The notes under the pieces: model-generated
The model's database searches: none
What the model was told of the DNA's origin: nothing
Seen by the model: only the letters and a program-made list of their open reading frames with translations
Made by a program: the position numbers and the translations under genes
In this document: positions 35,599 through 44,409 of the stretch, one piece after another
Numbering within the stretch: position 1 is the first letter of the stretch
Layout of the letters: each line of letters begins with the position of its first letter
NCBI GenBank assembly: GCA_009917695.1
Contig: JAACJG010000006.1
Span: 62,001-126,000 of the forward strand
DNA from: Candidatus Rifleibacterium amylolyticum
GTDB lineage: Bacteria > Muiribacteriota > Ozemobacteria > Ozemobacterales > Ozemobacteraceae
Direction of reading: 5' to 3'
Length of the DNA: 64,000 nucleotides

Positions 35599-36847
35599 AC
35601 TGGCTTATCAGGCCGATGTCGCGGCGGTATTTGACGCGGGCGAGCTCGAGACGCGCAATGTCTTTGTAACACTTTTCGCGCGCTTCGTCGAGAGTCTCGC
35701 CGACAGCCGTAACGCTGATCAGGCGTCCACTGCGAAAACGATAATCTTCGGAGTCCTCAGATCTTCGGCAGTTCGAGAAAAACACCGTCGAATCGACAAC
35801 TTTGTCAAAGCCTCTGACTACCGGGTCAGAAGCCTCATTCTCGGGGTAGCCTTCGCGCGCGATAACTACAGAAACCGCGGCATGCCGACCAAAAGCAACT
35901 TCTGAGCCGACCGAACTGAGACAACCCATGGCACAGTCTTTTAACAAACCGGCGAGATCACCACGAAACCGGGTAAGAATGCTCTGAGTCTCAGGATCAC
36001 CAAGACGTGCGTTAAATTCGAGTACGCGCGGGCCCTGAGCCGTCAACATCAGCTGAATCGACATGAAACCACGATAAAGCAGATTATCGGTCTTCATTCC
36101 GTTAACCACAGGCTTAACTATGGTTTCGATAATGGTTTGATCGAGTTCTGAAGTAAGGTCTGGCGAAGGGCTGACAGCACCCATACCGCCAGTAGTCGGA
36201 CCGGTCTCGCCGTCTTCCGCCCGCTTGTAATCACGGCACGAACTGAACGAAACCCACTGCTGACCATCGGTAAGAATGGTATAAGAGCACTCGACTCCCT
36301 CCAGTCGTTCCTGCAGTATCAGAGGAGCTCCGTGCTGTTTGAGAAATTTCAGAGCCGCAGACTGCGCCTCTTCGAGATTGTCAGCGACAGTCACACCAAG
36401 GCCGTGTGAAAAGCCATCGCACTTCACTACGCGAATGTCTTTGTCGGCAGCAAAGGCGGCGGCGATTTCATCTTGATTGACCACAATATGAGTGCGCGGT
36501 GAAGGAATATGATGGCGCGCCATGAATTTGGCGGCAAATGCCTTGCTGGTTTCGATTCGACCGGCGTCTTCGGCGGGCCCGATTACCGGAATGCCCGCCA
36601 GAACAAGAGCATCAACGGTACCATCTTCGACAAACTTTGAAGAACCGACAACAGCCAGTTCAATCTTATCTTTGCAGAAGCGAACCAGTTCTGAATTATC
36701 TTTAAATGGGACGCGGCGACAGATATTGATGCCACTCATGCCGACATTGCCGGGGCAGGCAACTATCTGATGTACCGACGGAGAGCGCGCCAGCGCATGA
36801 ATCATAGAATGCTCTCTGGCTCCGGAACCGAGCACAAGTATATTCAC
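35597..36847 (-). CDS. purD: Phosphoribosylamine-glycine ligase (GAR synthetase)
   Basis: 416 residues from a GTG at 36847 (VNILVLGSGAREHSMIHAL), chosen because GAGG lies seven bases upstream and the family starts with this nucleotide-binding strand. It joins phosphoribosylamine and glycine using ATP, step two of purine synthesis, in the cytoplasm. Visible signatures are GSGAREH, the ATP-grasp segment VVKCDGFSHGLGVTVADN, GPTTGGMGAVSPSPD, and RVLEFNARLGDPETQSIL with the metal ligands. The usual glycine-rich loop motif KADGLAAGKGV is altered here to KCDGFSHGLGV, a noticeable change. No other pur genes are adjacent. Confidence 0.9.
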   Translation of the reverse strand: MNILVLGSGAREHSMIHALARSPSVHQIVACPGNVGMSGINICRRVPFKDNSELVRFCKDKIELAVVGSSKFVEDGTVDALVLAGIPVIGPAEDAGRIETSKAFAAKFMARHHIPSPRTHIVVNQDEIAAAFAADKDIRVVKCDGFSHGLGVTVADNLEEAQSAALKFLKQHGAPLILQERLEGVECSYTILTDGQQWVSFSSCRDYKRAEDGETGPTTGGMGAVSPSPDLTSELDQTIIETIVKPVVNGMKTDNLLYRGFMSIQLMLTAQGPRVLEFNARLGDPETQSILTRFRGDLAGLLKDCAMGCLSSVGSEVAFGRHAAVSVVIAREGYPENEASDPVVRGFDKVVDSTVFFSNCRRSEDSEDYRFRSGRLISVTAVGETLDEAREKCYKDIARLELARVKYRRDIGLISQ

Positions 36848-36934
36848 GACAATACCTCGAAAAACAGCTCGTAACAAAAAGATCGCAGTATGATACTACT
36901 CTTTTAAACCCGCGTCAAGACTATATGTACACAA

Positions 36935-36974
36935 AAAGCCGGGGCAATTCCACACATAGAACCGCCCCGGCTTT
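36935..36974 (-). terminator. Terminator after the glycine-zipper-like gene
   Basis: AAAGCCGGGGC (36935-36945) and GCCCCGGCTTT (36964-36974) form an 11-base perfect stem with an 18-base loop, followed on the minus strand by TTTTTG. It lies 11 bases after the stop of the gene ending at 36985. Confidence 0.85.
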
Positions 36975-36984
36975 GCTTGCGCGA

Positions 36985-38574
36985 TTATTCGGCTTTGAGC
37001 TGCTTTTTCAGTGCGGTGTATTCGTCAGAATATTTCTTGAGCTGCTCAAACACCTTCTTGGCGCCGTCCTGGTCGTTGGCTTCAACCATGCGGTTGTACT
37101 GGAGATAGGTGTCGTAGTATTTCTTTTCGACTTCGACAAGGCGCTCGGGCGAAGCGCTTACCGTAACCGGCGCTGAGTCTGCCGAAACGCTTCCCATTAC
37201 TGCCGGACCGGTGCCGCGGCCAGTGCCCGCGACCGAACCGATGGAAACCGGGAAGCCAACATTGCTGGTTGTCCGCTCGGACACCTGGCTGCCTTTGCCA
37301 AAGATATTGGTGATCTTGCCACCCTTGGTGAAACCGGCGATCATCTTAGCTACTTTGCTGCCGAGGAAACCGCCGACGATACCACCGATTATCGGACCAA
37401 TTACCGGTATCGGAGCACCCAGAGCCATACCTATTGCAGAACCGACCGATGAACCAACGAGGTCAACCTTGTCGATTGCCTTAAAAGCTTTGGCGACAGA
37501 GAATTCGCCGTTCTTGATGCCGCTGATCAGGTTGGAACCCATCTGACCGGAAGCAGAGGCAAACATTATCGGAATTACCGAGCCGACGAGCGCGCCGATC
37601 GGGCCGGGAACGAAAGTCTTAACCAGAGTAGCAGTAAACTGACCACCAGCGGCGCCGAGAGCCGATCCAACTACGTTTCCGGCGAATTCAAGAGAAGCTA
37701 CAGACTTAACAGCCTTTGAGAACGAAGGCTTATTGCCGTGTATCATGTCGATAGCCAGATTGGTACCAACGGCTACGGTAGTGGTAATAGCGAGGTTACT
37801 GAATGAAAAACTGTTCTTGAGGGATGTTTTGGCAGCCTGGGTTCCTTCACTGACGCCCTTGGCCATTTTGCCCGAAAAAGTATCGGCATACTGCACGCCT
37901 TCAGAAGCGTCGAGCATGAGCTTGTCGCCACTTCCCTCGGCATCTTTAACTTTACCGTTTTCGAAGGTTTTATCCTTGCTGATCAGACCAACTTTCTGGC
38001 CTACCGCAAAGATCTTGGCGCGAATAGCAGTAATGATGTTCTGCATGGCATTCTTGACTGTGGCCAGAATAGCCTTGATCTTGTCAAGAGCCGGGCCAAA
38101 TTTGCCATTCGACTGAATCTTGCTTGCCTGCACGCCGAGCTGCTCAACGCCATAAGCCAGCTGCTGGTCATAAGAAAGCGTGGTCGGAGAAGCGCCAGCC
38201 GCGATGGCTGCCTTTGCCTGCTGACCGGAAGTATTAAGAGTATTGCCAAGCAGTGCTTTGGCATTGCCAAGAATAGCCTTGAGACGTTCGCCAATGCTCA
38301 TCGCCTGCATATTGCTGGGCGCGATCTTGTCGTAAAGGGGCGCCGAAACTTTTTCGAGACTCACCAGAGTGCTCTGAGCAGTTCTCAGGTTGCTCTGCAG
38401 ATTGTTAAGTTCTGGCAGAACGTTGTTGAGTATCGAAATGTCCACCGGCTGGGTGTTAGAAACCGGAATAGTGACTTCCGGGGCCTGGGCGTAGGCGCCG
38501 AAAGTGGACAGCACGAACATGACCACCGTCAGCAGCGAGATTCTTCGCAACGCTTTTGTGTCAAACAGCTTCAT
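36985..38574 (-). CDS. Secreted protein with glycine-zipper-like hydrophobic segments
   Basis: 529 residues with a signal peptide (ISLLTVVMFVLSTFGAYAQA). Residues 30-200 are helical and amphipathic. The middle (about 270-440) has several Gly/Ala-rich hydrophobic stretches with G..G or A..G spacing: NVVGSALGAAGGQFTATLV, VPGPIGALVGSVIPIMF, and GMALGAPIPVIGPIIGGIVG followed by GFLGSKVAKM. Such glycine zippers occur in membrane-inserting secreted proteins, colicin-like pore formers and outer-membrane lipoproteins. The C-terminus (EVEKKYYDTYLQYNRMVEANDQDGAKKVFEQLKKYSD) is a charged helical hairpin. I recognise no family. The hydrophobic segments could insert in a membrane or pack in oligomers. It has its own terminator and stands alone. 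Confidence 0.75.
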   Translation of the reverse strand: MKLFDTKALRRISLLTVVMFVLSTFGAYAQAPEVTIPVSNTQPVDISILNNVLPELNNLQSNLRTAQSTLVSLEKVSAPLYDKIAPSNMQAMSIGERLKAILGNAKALLGNTLNTSGQQAKAAIAAGASPTTLSYDQQLAYGVEQLGVQASKIQSNGKFGPALDKIKAILATVKNAMQNIITAIRAKIFAVGQKVGLISKDKTFENGKVKDAEGSGDKLMLDASEGVQYADTFSGKMAKGVSEGTQAAKTSLKNSFSFSNLAITTTVAVGTNLAIDMIHGNKPSFSKAVKSVASLEFAGNVVGSALGAAGGQFTATLVKTFVPGPIGALVGSVIPIMFASASGQMGSNLISGIKNGEFSVAKAFKAIDKVDLVGSSVGSAIGMALGAPIPVIGPIIGGIVGGFLGSKVAKMIAGFTKGGKITNIFGKGSQVSERTTSNVGFPVSIGSVAGTGRGTGPAVMGSVSADSAPVTVSASPERLVEVEKKYYDTYLQYNRMVEANDQDGAKKVFEQLKKYSDEYTALKKQLKAE

Positions 38575-38931
38575 ATTTATTCCCTCCGCTCTTCAAACAA
38601 AGAGACTTTCAGATCAAACGGTACAATTACCTTTCAATTATAAGAATGCTTCCGAATTGTGTCAATGCCCCTCCGCCCGCTTCGATATTGGTATCACTAT
38701 CAGAATCGGTATCGTGGTCGTGGTCGGTATCGGTATCGAAACAGGCTTTCAACCAGATAGATTTTATCCGCAGATTACATGATTGCCGCAGATTATCAGG
38801 AGGCTTTCTTTGTGCATTTTTGTTTTTTTTCAGAAAATTATCGTCGTAATCTGACTGATCTGCGCTCGCTATCACAGGCAAAAATAACCAAATGCTTTGC
38901 AGACTGATGCAGGTGTTGTATCATCTTGTCT
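38575..38931. repeat. 357-base spacer with hexamer tract and inverted TCTGCG repeat
   Basis: No gene found. 38681-38740 is a degenerate hexamer tract of GGTATC / GGAATC / TGGTCG units. 38762-38800 holds two units reading CCGCAGATTA, the reverse complement of the TCTGCG repeats seen elsewhere. 38838-38870 holds a weaker forward copy (TAATCTGACTGATCTGCGC). The spacer separates divergent genes, so promoters must also be present, but none was convincing. Confidence 0.65.
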
Positions 38932-39687
38932 ATGAAATACCAACACCTGTTGACTGTGATTCTTGTTTTACTGATCGCGCAATGCCCATTGCACGCAAAA
39001 GACTACCGCCAATGGGAATTCGTCAACCCGGCCGATCTGAAAATTACCATTACCCCGGAAAAACTCGAACTCATATCTGGAACAATCGCAACATTCACCA
39101 TTACAATTCGCAATCGCACCAACCACACCGTCAACATCCATTACCCGACCGGGCAACAATGGGATCTCGCCACCTATCATGGCAGAACACAGATATTCAG
39201 ATGGTCGCAGGGCTACGAATGGGCAGACGCTCCACACACGATTCCCCTTAAGCGCGGCGAAACCCGCTCTGAGCAGCTCAGCTGGCTGACTGTAGATCGC
39301 AACGGCGAACCGCTTCCCCACGGCATTTACCGGGCACAGGGAATGGTCATGATTGCGCCACGCCATCTGGTTTCAAATGACTGCAAGATAAGACTGCTGC
39401 CGCCTGAAATCAAGCCACAACTACTGATTGAGACCCGTCTCAATCAGTTCTTCGACATAGAGTTGCCCAGATATTCTGGAAAACGCGAACTTGACTGGCA
39501 GATCGATTATGTCTACAACGACAATCGTATTGCCGTTCATTCCGTAAACAGAACCGCCGACAAGACCATTTTTACAATGCACCCGATGCGGGTTGGCCAT
39601 GTCGAATTTCACTTATACGCCTATCACGACACTCAGGACGCCACCAGATCGATCGAACGGCGCTCTTTTCGCGTCGAAGTCAGATAA
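38932..39687 (+). CDS. Secreted BsuPI-like domain protein
   Basis: 251 residues from the ATG at 38932, with signal peptide MKYQHLLTVILVLLIAQCPLHA. Residues 35-150 resemble the BsuPI (intracellular proteinase inhibitor) beta-sandwich: ATFTITIRNRTNHTVNIHY, GQQWDLATYHGR, IFRWSQGYEWADA, IPLKRGETRSEQLSW and GIYRAQG occur in family order. Although named for a Bacillus protease inhibitor, this domain is common in secreted proteins of unknown role. The last 90 residues form a second beta-rich domain (FDIELPRYSGKRELDWQ...HVEFHLYAYHD) that I cannot assign; a chagasin-like fold is possible but the usual NPTTGY signature is absent. It sits 15 bases before the PilB-like gene, so it is probably the first gene of that operon. 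Confidence 0.7.
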   Translation: MKYQHLLTVILVLLIAQCPLHAKDYRQWEFVNPADLKITITPEKLELISGTIATFTITIRNRTNHTVNIHYPTGQQWDLATYHGRTQIFRWSQGYEWADAPHTIPLKRGETRSEQLSWLTVDRNGEPLPHGIYRAQGMVMIAPRHLVSNDCKIRLLPPEIKPQLLIETRLNQFFDIELPRYSGKRELDWQIDYVYNDNRIAVHSVNRTADKTIFTMHPMRVGHVEFHLYAYHDTQDATRSIERRSFRVEVR

Positions 39688-39702
39688 GAGCCGGAGAAAA
39701 CC

Positions 39703-42700
39703 ATGAATACCACTGCAACTACCAAACAAACTGTCGAAAGTCTGATGGTGCAAAAAGGCCTGCTGAGCGAAGATCAGCTCGAAAAGGCACGAATCATTCA
39801 GGCTCAGACTCTTGAAAGACTCGAAAACATCATTGTCAGACTTGGTTTCCTTTCCGAACGCCAGATTCTTGAGCTCTGGGCTGACTTTCTCGGCATCTCA
39901 GTCGTCGATCTGACCAACATCAAGGTCGATGCCAAGATTCTCCAGCTGATCCCTGAATATCAGGCCAAGCAGTATAAGATGATCCCCTACAAGCGCGAAG
40001 GCAACCGACTGACCGTTGTCATGGCCGACCCTTTCGACATCATGGCTACCGACATGGTCGCTTTTCTTACCCAATGCAAGCTCGAAGTCCTGATTGCGCC
40101 AAAAAATCAGATAGAGCTTGCCATACGACAGCTCTATTCATGGGAAGGCTTTTCAGTCGCCGGCGACGAGTCGCGCAGCGAGCTTCAGGAAGCGGCCGAT
40201 TCGGGCATCGAGGTCGTGCGCAAAACTTCTGAGCAGGGCGCTGTCGTGCAGTTTCTCAATGCCATTTTCAAACAGGCCATTCTCAAGCGCGCATCTGACA
40301 TTCATGTCGAGCCGCGCGAAGACATACTGCTGGTGCGCTTCAGAGTCGATGGCATGCTGCATGATGCGATGACCGGCCCCAAAAGTCTTATCGCACCATT
40401 GATCAGCCGCATAAAAATTCTCTCACACCTCGACATCGCCGAACGCCGCCTTCCCCAGGACGGTCGACTCAAAGTAAAAATGCAGGACAAGGAAATCGAC
40501 TTCCGTGTCAGCACAGTGCCCAGCCTGCTCGGCGAAAAGGCGGTGCTGCGCCTTCTCCAGCGTGAATCAAAGTTCGATCTCGACAATATCGGCTTCTTCC
40601 CGGAAGATCTCGCGCGCCTCAAGTCTGCACTCGACGAGCCGTATGGTCTGATCCTGGTTACCGGCCCGACCGGCGCCGGTAAAACCACAACACTGTTCGG
40701 CATGCTCAAATACTTTTCCAGCACTGAGATAAATATTTTTACAATTGAAAACCCGGTCGAATATCGCATACCAGGCATAACTCAGGTTCAGATAAACGAC
40801 AAAATCGGCCTCGACTTCGCCAGCGGCCTGCGCACCGCCCTGCGTCAGGATCCCGACATCATTCTCGTCGGCGAAATCCGCGATCTTGAAACTGCCGAAA
40901 TTGCCTTCAGAGCCTCTCTGACCGGCCACAAAGTGTTGTCTACCCTGCACACCAATAACGCGCCGGCCAGCATCAACCGACTCATCAACATGGGCGTGCC
41001 TGCCTATCTGGTGACAGCCGCCATGCGGGTTGCCGTCGCCCAGAAGCTTCTGCACCGCAACTGCCCGCACTGCAAGACAGAATATCGACCGTCGCAAAGC
41101 ATCATGCAGCGCCTCAACCTCAACCCGGGCAAGCTCATTGGCACCAAGTTTTACAAAGGAGTCGGTTGTCGGGAATGCAACCAGACCGGAACCCTCGGCC
41201 GCACCGGTGTCTACGAAACCATGGTTATTACGGCCTCAATGAAAGACGTAATCATGGAAGGCGGCACCGAAATGGCAATCAAGCGCGTTGCCCGCCTCGA
41301 AGGCATGCGCACCCTGCGTGAAATGGCAATAGATCTGGCAATTGCCGGAGAATCGACACTCGAAGAAGTCGTCTACGTAACTCCTTCTGATGAAGAAGAA
41401 AAGCGAATTCCGCTCTCAGGCCTTCTTGGAGCGCAGGGCGGCTCTAATATCATCATGCCCGTACAGATGCAGCCGATGTCAGCGGCGATGCAGCCCAACA
41501 CCATGCAGGCTCCGGCCGGCATGCCACAACCCTCTCAACAGAAGCGCCCGGCCATCGACCTTAACGACCCGGTCATCAAAACCATCATCACTGCGCTCGA
41601 AAAAGAGTATCTTTTTCTGAGCGACGATAAACTCGCAGAGAAGTTGCATCTGCCGGTTCTACAGGTGCGCGAACTCATGCAGATGCGCAACCTCGAGCGA
41701 ACGGTCGATGGTTTCAGCCGCTACTTTGGCAAAACACCAGCCGAAATGAGCGAAGCCGATATAGCCGATGTTATCGGCATGATCTTTGAAAAGCATGGCG
41801 AAATTCCCGGTTGCATTTTTGAAGACGAAACCCAGGCACCAATATGGGCCTCTCTCGCCATAAAAGCTGCACTCGAAAAGCTGCGCCACAAGATTCAGAA
41901 ACCCGAAGAACTGCCAGAATACTTCAACGAGCAGTTCATCATCGATGCTGGCCTCGAACAGATTTATCTGTGGGCAAACCGCAGTCGCACTGCCATGATC
42001 GAACTTGCTGCGCCCGGCAAATTCAAAGCCTGGCAGTTTGGCGAAACTGAACAGTGGCTGGAAAATCGCGACATTATGTCCTGTGCCAGAGAAGCCCTCG
42101 AATGGCTGATGACCGAGAAACTTGGCTGCAGTCGTGGCGATCTGCCGGTAATGCTCAGCCGCGCCATATTCAAAGAGAACAACCTCGGCGCTTTGCTCGA
42201 AAAGTTCAATGACTCATGCTTTCAGCTGGTTAACAACCTTTATCCTAACGTATTCAAGCCCTGGCAGTTCGCCGAAGAAGAGCCTCTGATCTGGTTCCAG
42301 GAAGACCGTCTCGAAGTCGCTGCCAGTGCCACCCGCTGGCTCATCGAAGAACGTCTCGGCATGCCGGTTGAAGAAATACCCAAGCGCATCTCAATACGTG
42401 AATTCCATACCAATGGGCTTTCCAAACTGCTCGACCTGTTCAACCAGAATCTCGCGCAGGTGATCGAAAACGCCTACCCGGAACGCTTCAAACCCTGGCA
42501 GTTCAACGAACAGTCCGATCTCTGGAAATCGCCCGAAGCCATGGAAACCGCCCGTCAGGCAACCGAATGGCTTATTAACGATCGCCTGCACATCACACCC
42601 GAAAAAGCAGCGCAGCATCTTACCCGCCGTCATTTCATCAACAACGGCCTCGGCCAGATGCTCGGCAGCCTTTTCAACCATTCGCATTTCATGGCACTCG

Positions 42701-43209
42701 AAAACTGCATCGAAGTGCTCAAAACCAACGAGATCTTCCAGAAGGCGCTGTTCAACTACGCCCACGAAGTGCGCGAAATCAACGCCAGATGGGAAACCAT
42801 CGCCGAAAAAATCGCGATCAACCATTTCGGCAAAGCCCGCTTCAAGGTCACTCTGCCCAATCTCAAGATTGCGCCAATAGTGCCCGAGAACGAGCGCATC
42901 TACATCAATGCCGCCAACCAGATCGAGTATGTGCCGCAGATCGTCATTCCAAAACTCAGCGCCTACTCTGATTTCAGCGACTTCTCGAACTGGGTGCCCT
43001 ACTGCGACCGCCTGACCTACTGGATTCTCGGCGATGACCGCGGCGCCGGCTACGTCGAGCCAACCCACCCCAAGGTCAAACTCGTCTTTGTCGATGCACT
43101 GATCGCCGGCCTGCGCTCAAAAGGCCTGCTCGACGTCGTCGAAAAGGTGCAGCAACTGGTCGCCGCCCACACCCGCATGCTCGACCATAAGGCTCCCGCC
43201 GGAATCTGA
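39703..43209 (+). CDS. PilB/GspE-type ATPase with 600-residue repeat extension
   Basis: 1,168 residues; GGAGAA precedes the ATG. Residues 1-150 are the GspE N-terminal domain. The core has Walker A GPTGAGKTTTLFG near residue 324, the Asp box (ENPVEYRIPGITQVQIN), Walker B DIILVGEIRDLETAE, and the His box (STLHTNNAPASINRLINMG). A four-cysteine zinc motif follows (CPHC near 452, CREC near 488). The motor powers assembly of type IV pili or type II secretion pseudopili at the inner membrane. The family normally ends near residue 570. Here a Met/Pro/Gln-rich linker leads into about 550 more residues with at least three repeats of 77-78 residues, each containing FK.WQF, a Trp-containing stretch, and A..A.EWLI.ERL (near 773, 851 and 928). 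The extension's function is unknown. Confidence 0.9.
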   Translation: MNTTATTKQTVESLMVQKGLLSEDQLEKARIIQAQTLERLENIIVRLGFLSERQILELWADFLGISVVDLTNIKVDAKILQLIPEYQAKQYKMIPYKREGNRLTVVMADPFDIMATDMVAFLTQCKLEVLIAPKNQIELAIRQLYSWEGFSVAGDESRSELQEAADSGIEVVRKTSEQGAVVQFLNAIFKQAILKRASDIHVEPREDILLVRFRVDGMLHDAMTGPKSLIAPLISRIKILSHLDIAERRLPQDGRLKVKMQDKEIDFRVSTVPSLLGEKAVLRLLQRESKFDLDNIGFFPEDLARLKSALDEPYGLILVTGPTGAGKTTTLFGMLKYFSSTEINIFTIENPVEYRIPGITQVQINDKIGLDFASGLRTALRQDPDIILVGEIRDLETAEIAFRASLTGHKVLSTLHTNNAPASINRLINMGVPAYLVTAAMRVAVAQKLLHRNCPHCKTEYRPSQSIMQRLNLNPGKLIGTKFYKGVGCRECNQTGTLGRTGVYETMVITASMKDVIMEGGTEMAIKRVARLEGMRTLREMAIDLAIAGESTLEEVVYVTPSDEEEKRIPLSGLLGAQGGSNIIMPVQMQPMSAAMQPNTMQAPAGMPQPSQQKRPAIDLNDPVIKTIITALEKEYLFLSDDKLAEKLHLPVLQVRELMQMRNLERTVDGFSRYFGKTPAEMSEADIADVIGMIFEKHGEIPGCIFEDETQAPIWASLAIKAALEKLRHKIQKPEELPEYFNEQFIIDAGLEQIYLWANRSRTAMIELAAPGKFKAWQFGETEQWLENRDIMSCAREALEWLMTEKLGCSRGDLPVMLSRAIFKENNLGALLEKFNDSCFQLVNNLYPNVFKPWQFAEEEPLIWFQEDRLEVAASATRWLIEERLGMPVEEIPKRISIREFHTNGLSKLLDLFNQNLAQVIENAYPERFKPWQFNEQSDLWKSPEAMETARQATEWLINDRLHITPEKAAQHLTRRHFINNGLGQMLGSLFNHSHFMALENCIEVLKTNEIFQKALFNYAHEVREINARWETIAEKIAINHFGKARFKVTLPNLKIAPIVPENERIYINAANQIEYVPQIVIPKLSAYSDFSDFSNWVPYCDRLTYWILGDDRGAGYVEPTHPKVKLVFVDALIAGLRSKGLLDVVEKVQQLVAAHTRMLDHKAPAGI
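42022..42720 (+). repeat. Tandem 77-78-residue FKPWQF repeats in the ATPase extension
   Basis: FK[AP]WQF is encoded at 42022, 42256 and 42487, giving periods of 234 and 231 bases. Each unit continues with a Trp-containing segment, then A..A.[ER]WL[IM].[ED][RK]L and a segment ending NGL..[LM]L or NNLGALL, then a helix before YP..FK. A more divergent unit probably precedes them. The repeats resemble, from memory, those of DUF4046-type proteins; this needs a profile search. Confidence 0.75.
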
Positions 43210-43210
43210 C

Positions 43211-43963
43211 ATGCAGATCCAGTCTTTCTCGCAGACCGGCAGCATCAGAGACGACAACCAGGATCACCTGCTGATCGACTCTGATCTGCGCCTTGCCATC
43301 ATCGCCGACGGCCATGGCATAGCGGGAAAGGCTCTGGCAGAGTATACTGCCAACGCCATCCGCCAGCGCCTGCGCGAGATCGCGCCAGTAACCGGCAGCG
43401 ATGAGAACCTGCACCGCCTGCAAGAAGCTTACGATCTGGCAATAGCTGCAACGCCAGCCGAACTCGCCGGCAGCAGCCGCTGCGACATCGCCGCCACCTG
43501 GATCAACCGTGGTATTGCCGCCGTTTTTACTACCGGCGCCTGCCGCCTGCTTTCGGCCCTTCCAGAACAAAACTGGCTCGAACAGCGCGAGTTCGCTATA
43601 CCTGTCACCGCCGACACTTCGCTTCTTCTTGTATCAGAAGGTGCAGCGGCAGCATTAAGCTCGCAACAGCTGCAGCCCGCGCTCAACGGCATGCTCGCTG
43701 CAGCCGACGACGATGGTTTTGCTACTTTTGAACAACAGACAACCTCCGTTTACGATGGTGATGATTGCAGCGCTATTCTGCTCAGACTCGACCAGACCGA
43801 TCTGACCGCCGGTATCCCGCACGAAATAGAACTTTTCGAGCACTACAACCGCGCCTGGTCTTTCAAACTCTGGCAACCCCTCGCACTTGCAGCCGCCACC
43901 GGCCTCGCCACCATTGCCGCCGCCCGCAAACTCAAACCCCTGATCGCCCGCATCAAATCATGA
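43211..43963 (+). CDS. PP2C-like protein phosphatase with C-terminal membrane helix
   Basis: 250 residues; the ATG begins one base after the ATPase stop codon, so the two are translationally coupled. PPM/PP2C features are GSIRDDNQDHLLI (motif I), LAIIADGHGIAGKALAEY (metal Asp and Gly region), LLLVSEGAAAAL (in place of the usual LCSDGL), and DDCSAILLRL near the end (metal Asp). The sequence is short in the centre and the S.G replacement suggests altered activity, but three metal-binding positions are present. A hydrophobic segment at the C-terminus (PLALAAATGLATIAAARK) may hold it at the membrane. Coupling to the PilB-like ATPase suggests reversible phosphorylation control of pili or secretion; no partner kinase is nearby. 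Confidence 0.75.
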   Translation: MQIQSFSQTGSIRDDNQDHLLIDSDLRLAIIADGHGIAGKALAEYTANAIRQRLREIAPVTGSDENLHRLQEAYDLAIAATPAELAGSSRCDIAATWINRGIAAVFTTGACRLLSALPEQNWLEQREFAIPVTADTSLLLVSEGAAAALSSQQLQPALNGMLAAADDDGFATFEQQTTSVYDGDDCSAILLRLDQTDLTAGIPHEIELFEHYNRAWSFKLWQPLALAAATGLATIAAARKLKPLIARIKS

Positions 43964-44265
43964 AACATTTCGAGCACACAATCGCGTCATCCTGCGCGAA
44001 GCAAAGCGCAGTCGCGGGATCCATCTTCATAGCCAGCTCAAATTTCTAAAAAATTATCGGCGCAATCTGCGGATGTTTTTTCTTCTTCTTCGCGTCTCTG
44101 TGGCTTTGTGCGAAATTCGATAACGACAACGATTACGATTACCCTGCTTCGCTAAAGCTACGCAGGGCAGGCGAGCACGATAATATGGCAATATGCATAG
44201 GGGATTAAGCGATATGGTGATTTGTTCCGATATGTATTGAGAAAATTATTTTCAGGAGCAATACC
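43964..44265. repeat. 302-base spacer made of dispersed-repeat fragments
   Basis: 43984-44025 matches the widespread CATCCTG..GAAGC..GGGATCC type dispersed element. 44053-44075 is a TCTGCG copy. 44100-44116 has the TGTGGCTTTGTGCGAAA phrase, 44117-44145 a CGATAACGACAACGATTACG hexamer tract, and 44146-44172 an imperfect hairpin with arms CCCTGC and GCAGGG. No gene was found. Confidence 0.65.
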
Positions 44266-44400
44266 ATGAATACTTCTCAGAACCAGTTCAATATCGGAAT
44301 CGACGGAACTTATCAGACTATCGAAGCCATGAAAGGCGCCATTATCGGAACTCCAGACCGGCAGCGCCGCGAAGGAGCCAGCCTGCTGCGCGGGCGCTGA
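44266..44400 (+). CDS. 44-residue hypothetical protein upstream of hisS
   Basis: ATG at 44266 with AGGAG seven bases upstream, ending TGA at 44400, nine bases before hisS. The product begins MNTSQNQFNIGIDGTYQTIE and ends RREGASLLRGR; it is polar, without a signal peptide or membrane helix. There are no His-codon runs, so a histidine attenuation leader is not supported. It has the better ribosome site of the pair, and hisS may be coupled to it. Function unknown. Confidence 0.55.
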   Translation: MNTSQNQFNIGIDGTYQTIEAMKGAIIGTPDRQRREGASLLRGR

Positions 44401-44409
44401 GAAAACAGC

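Noticed and set aside
39421-39687. Chagasin-type (I42) protease inhibitor domain in the BsuPI-like protein
   Set aside because: Only the general beta pattern fits; the NPTTGY loop that defines the family is absent.
43984-44025. Transposon end or attachment site
   Set aside because: It matches a common dispersed element pattern, but there is no partner repeat, target duplication or integrase nearby.
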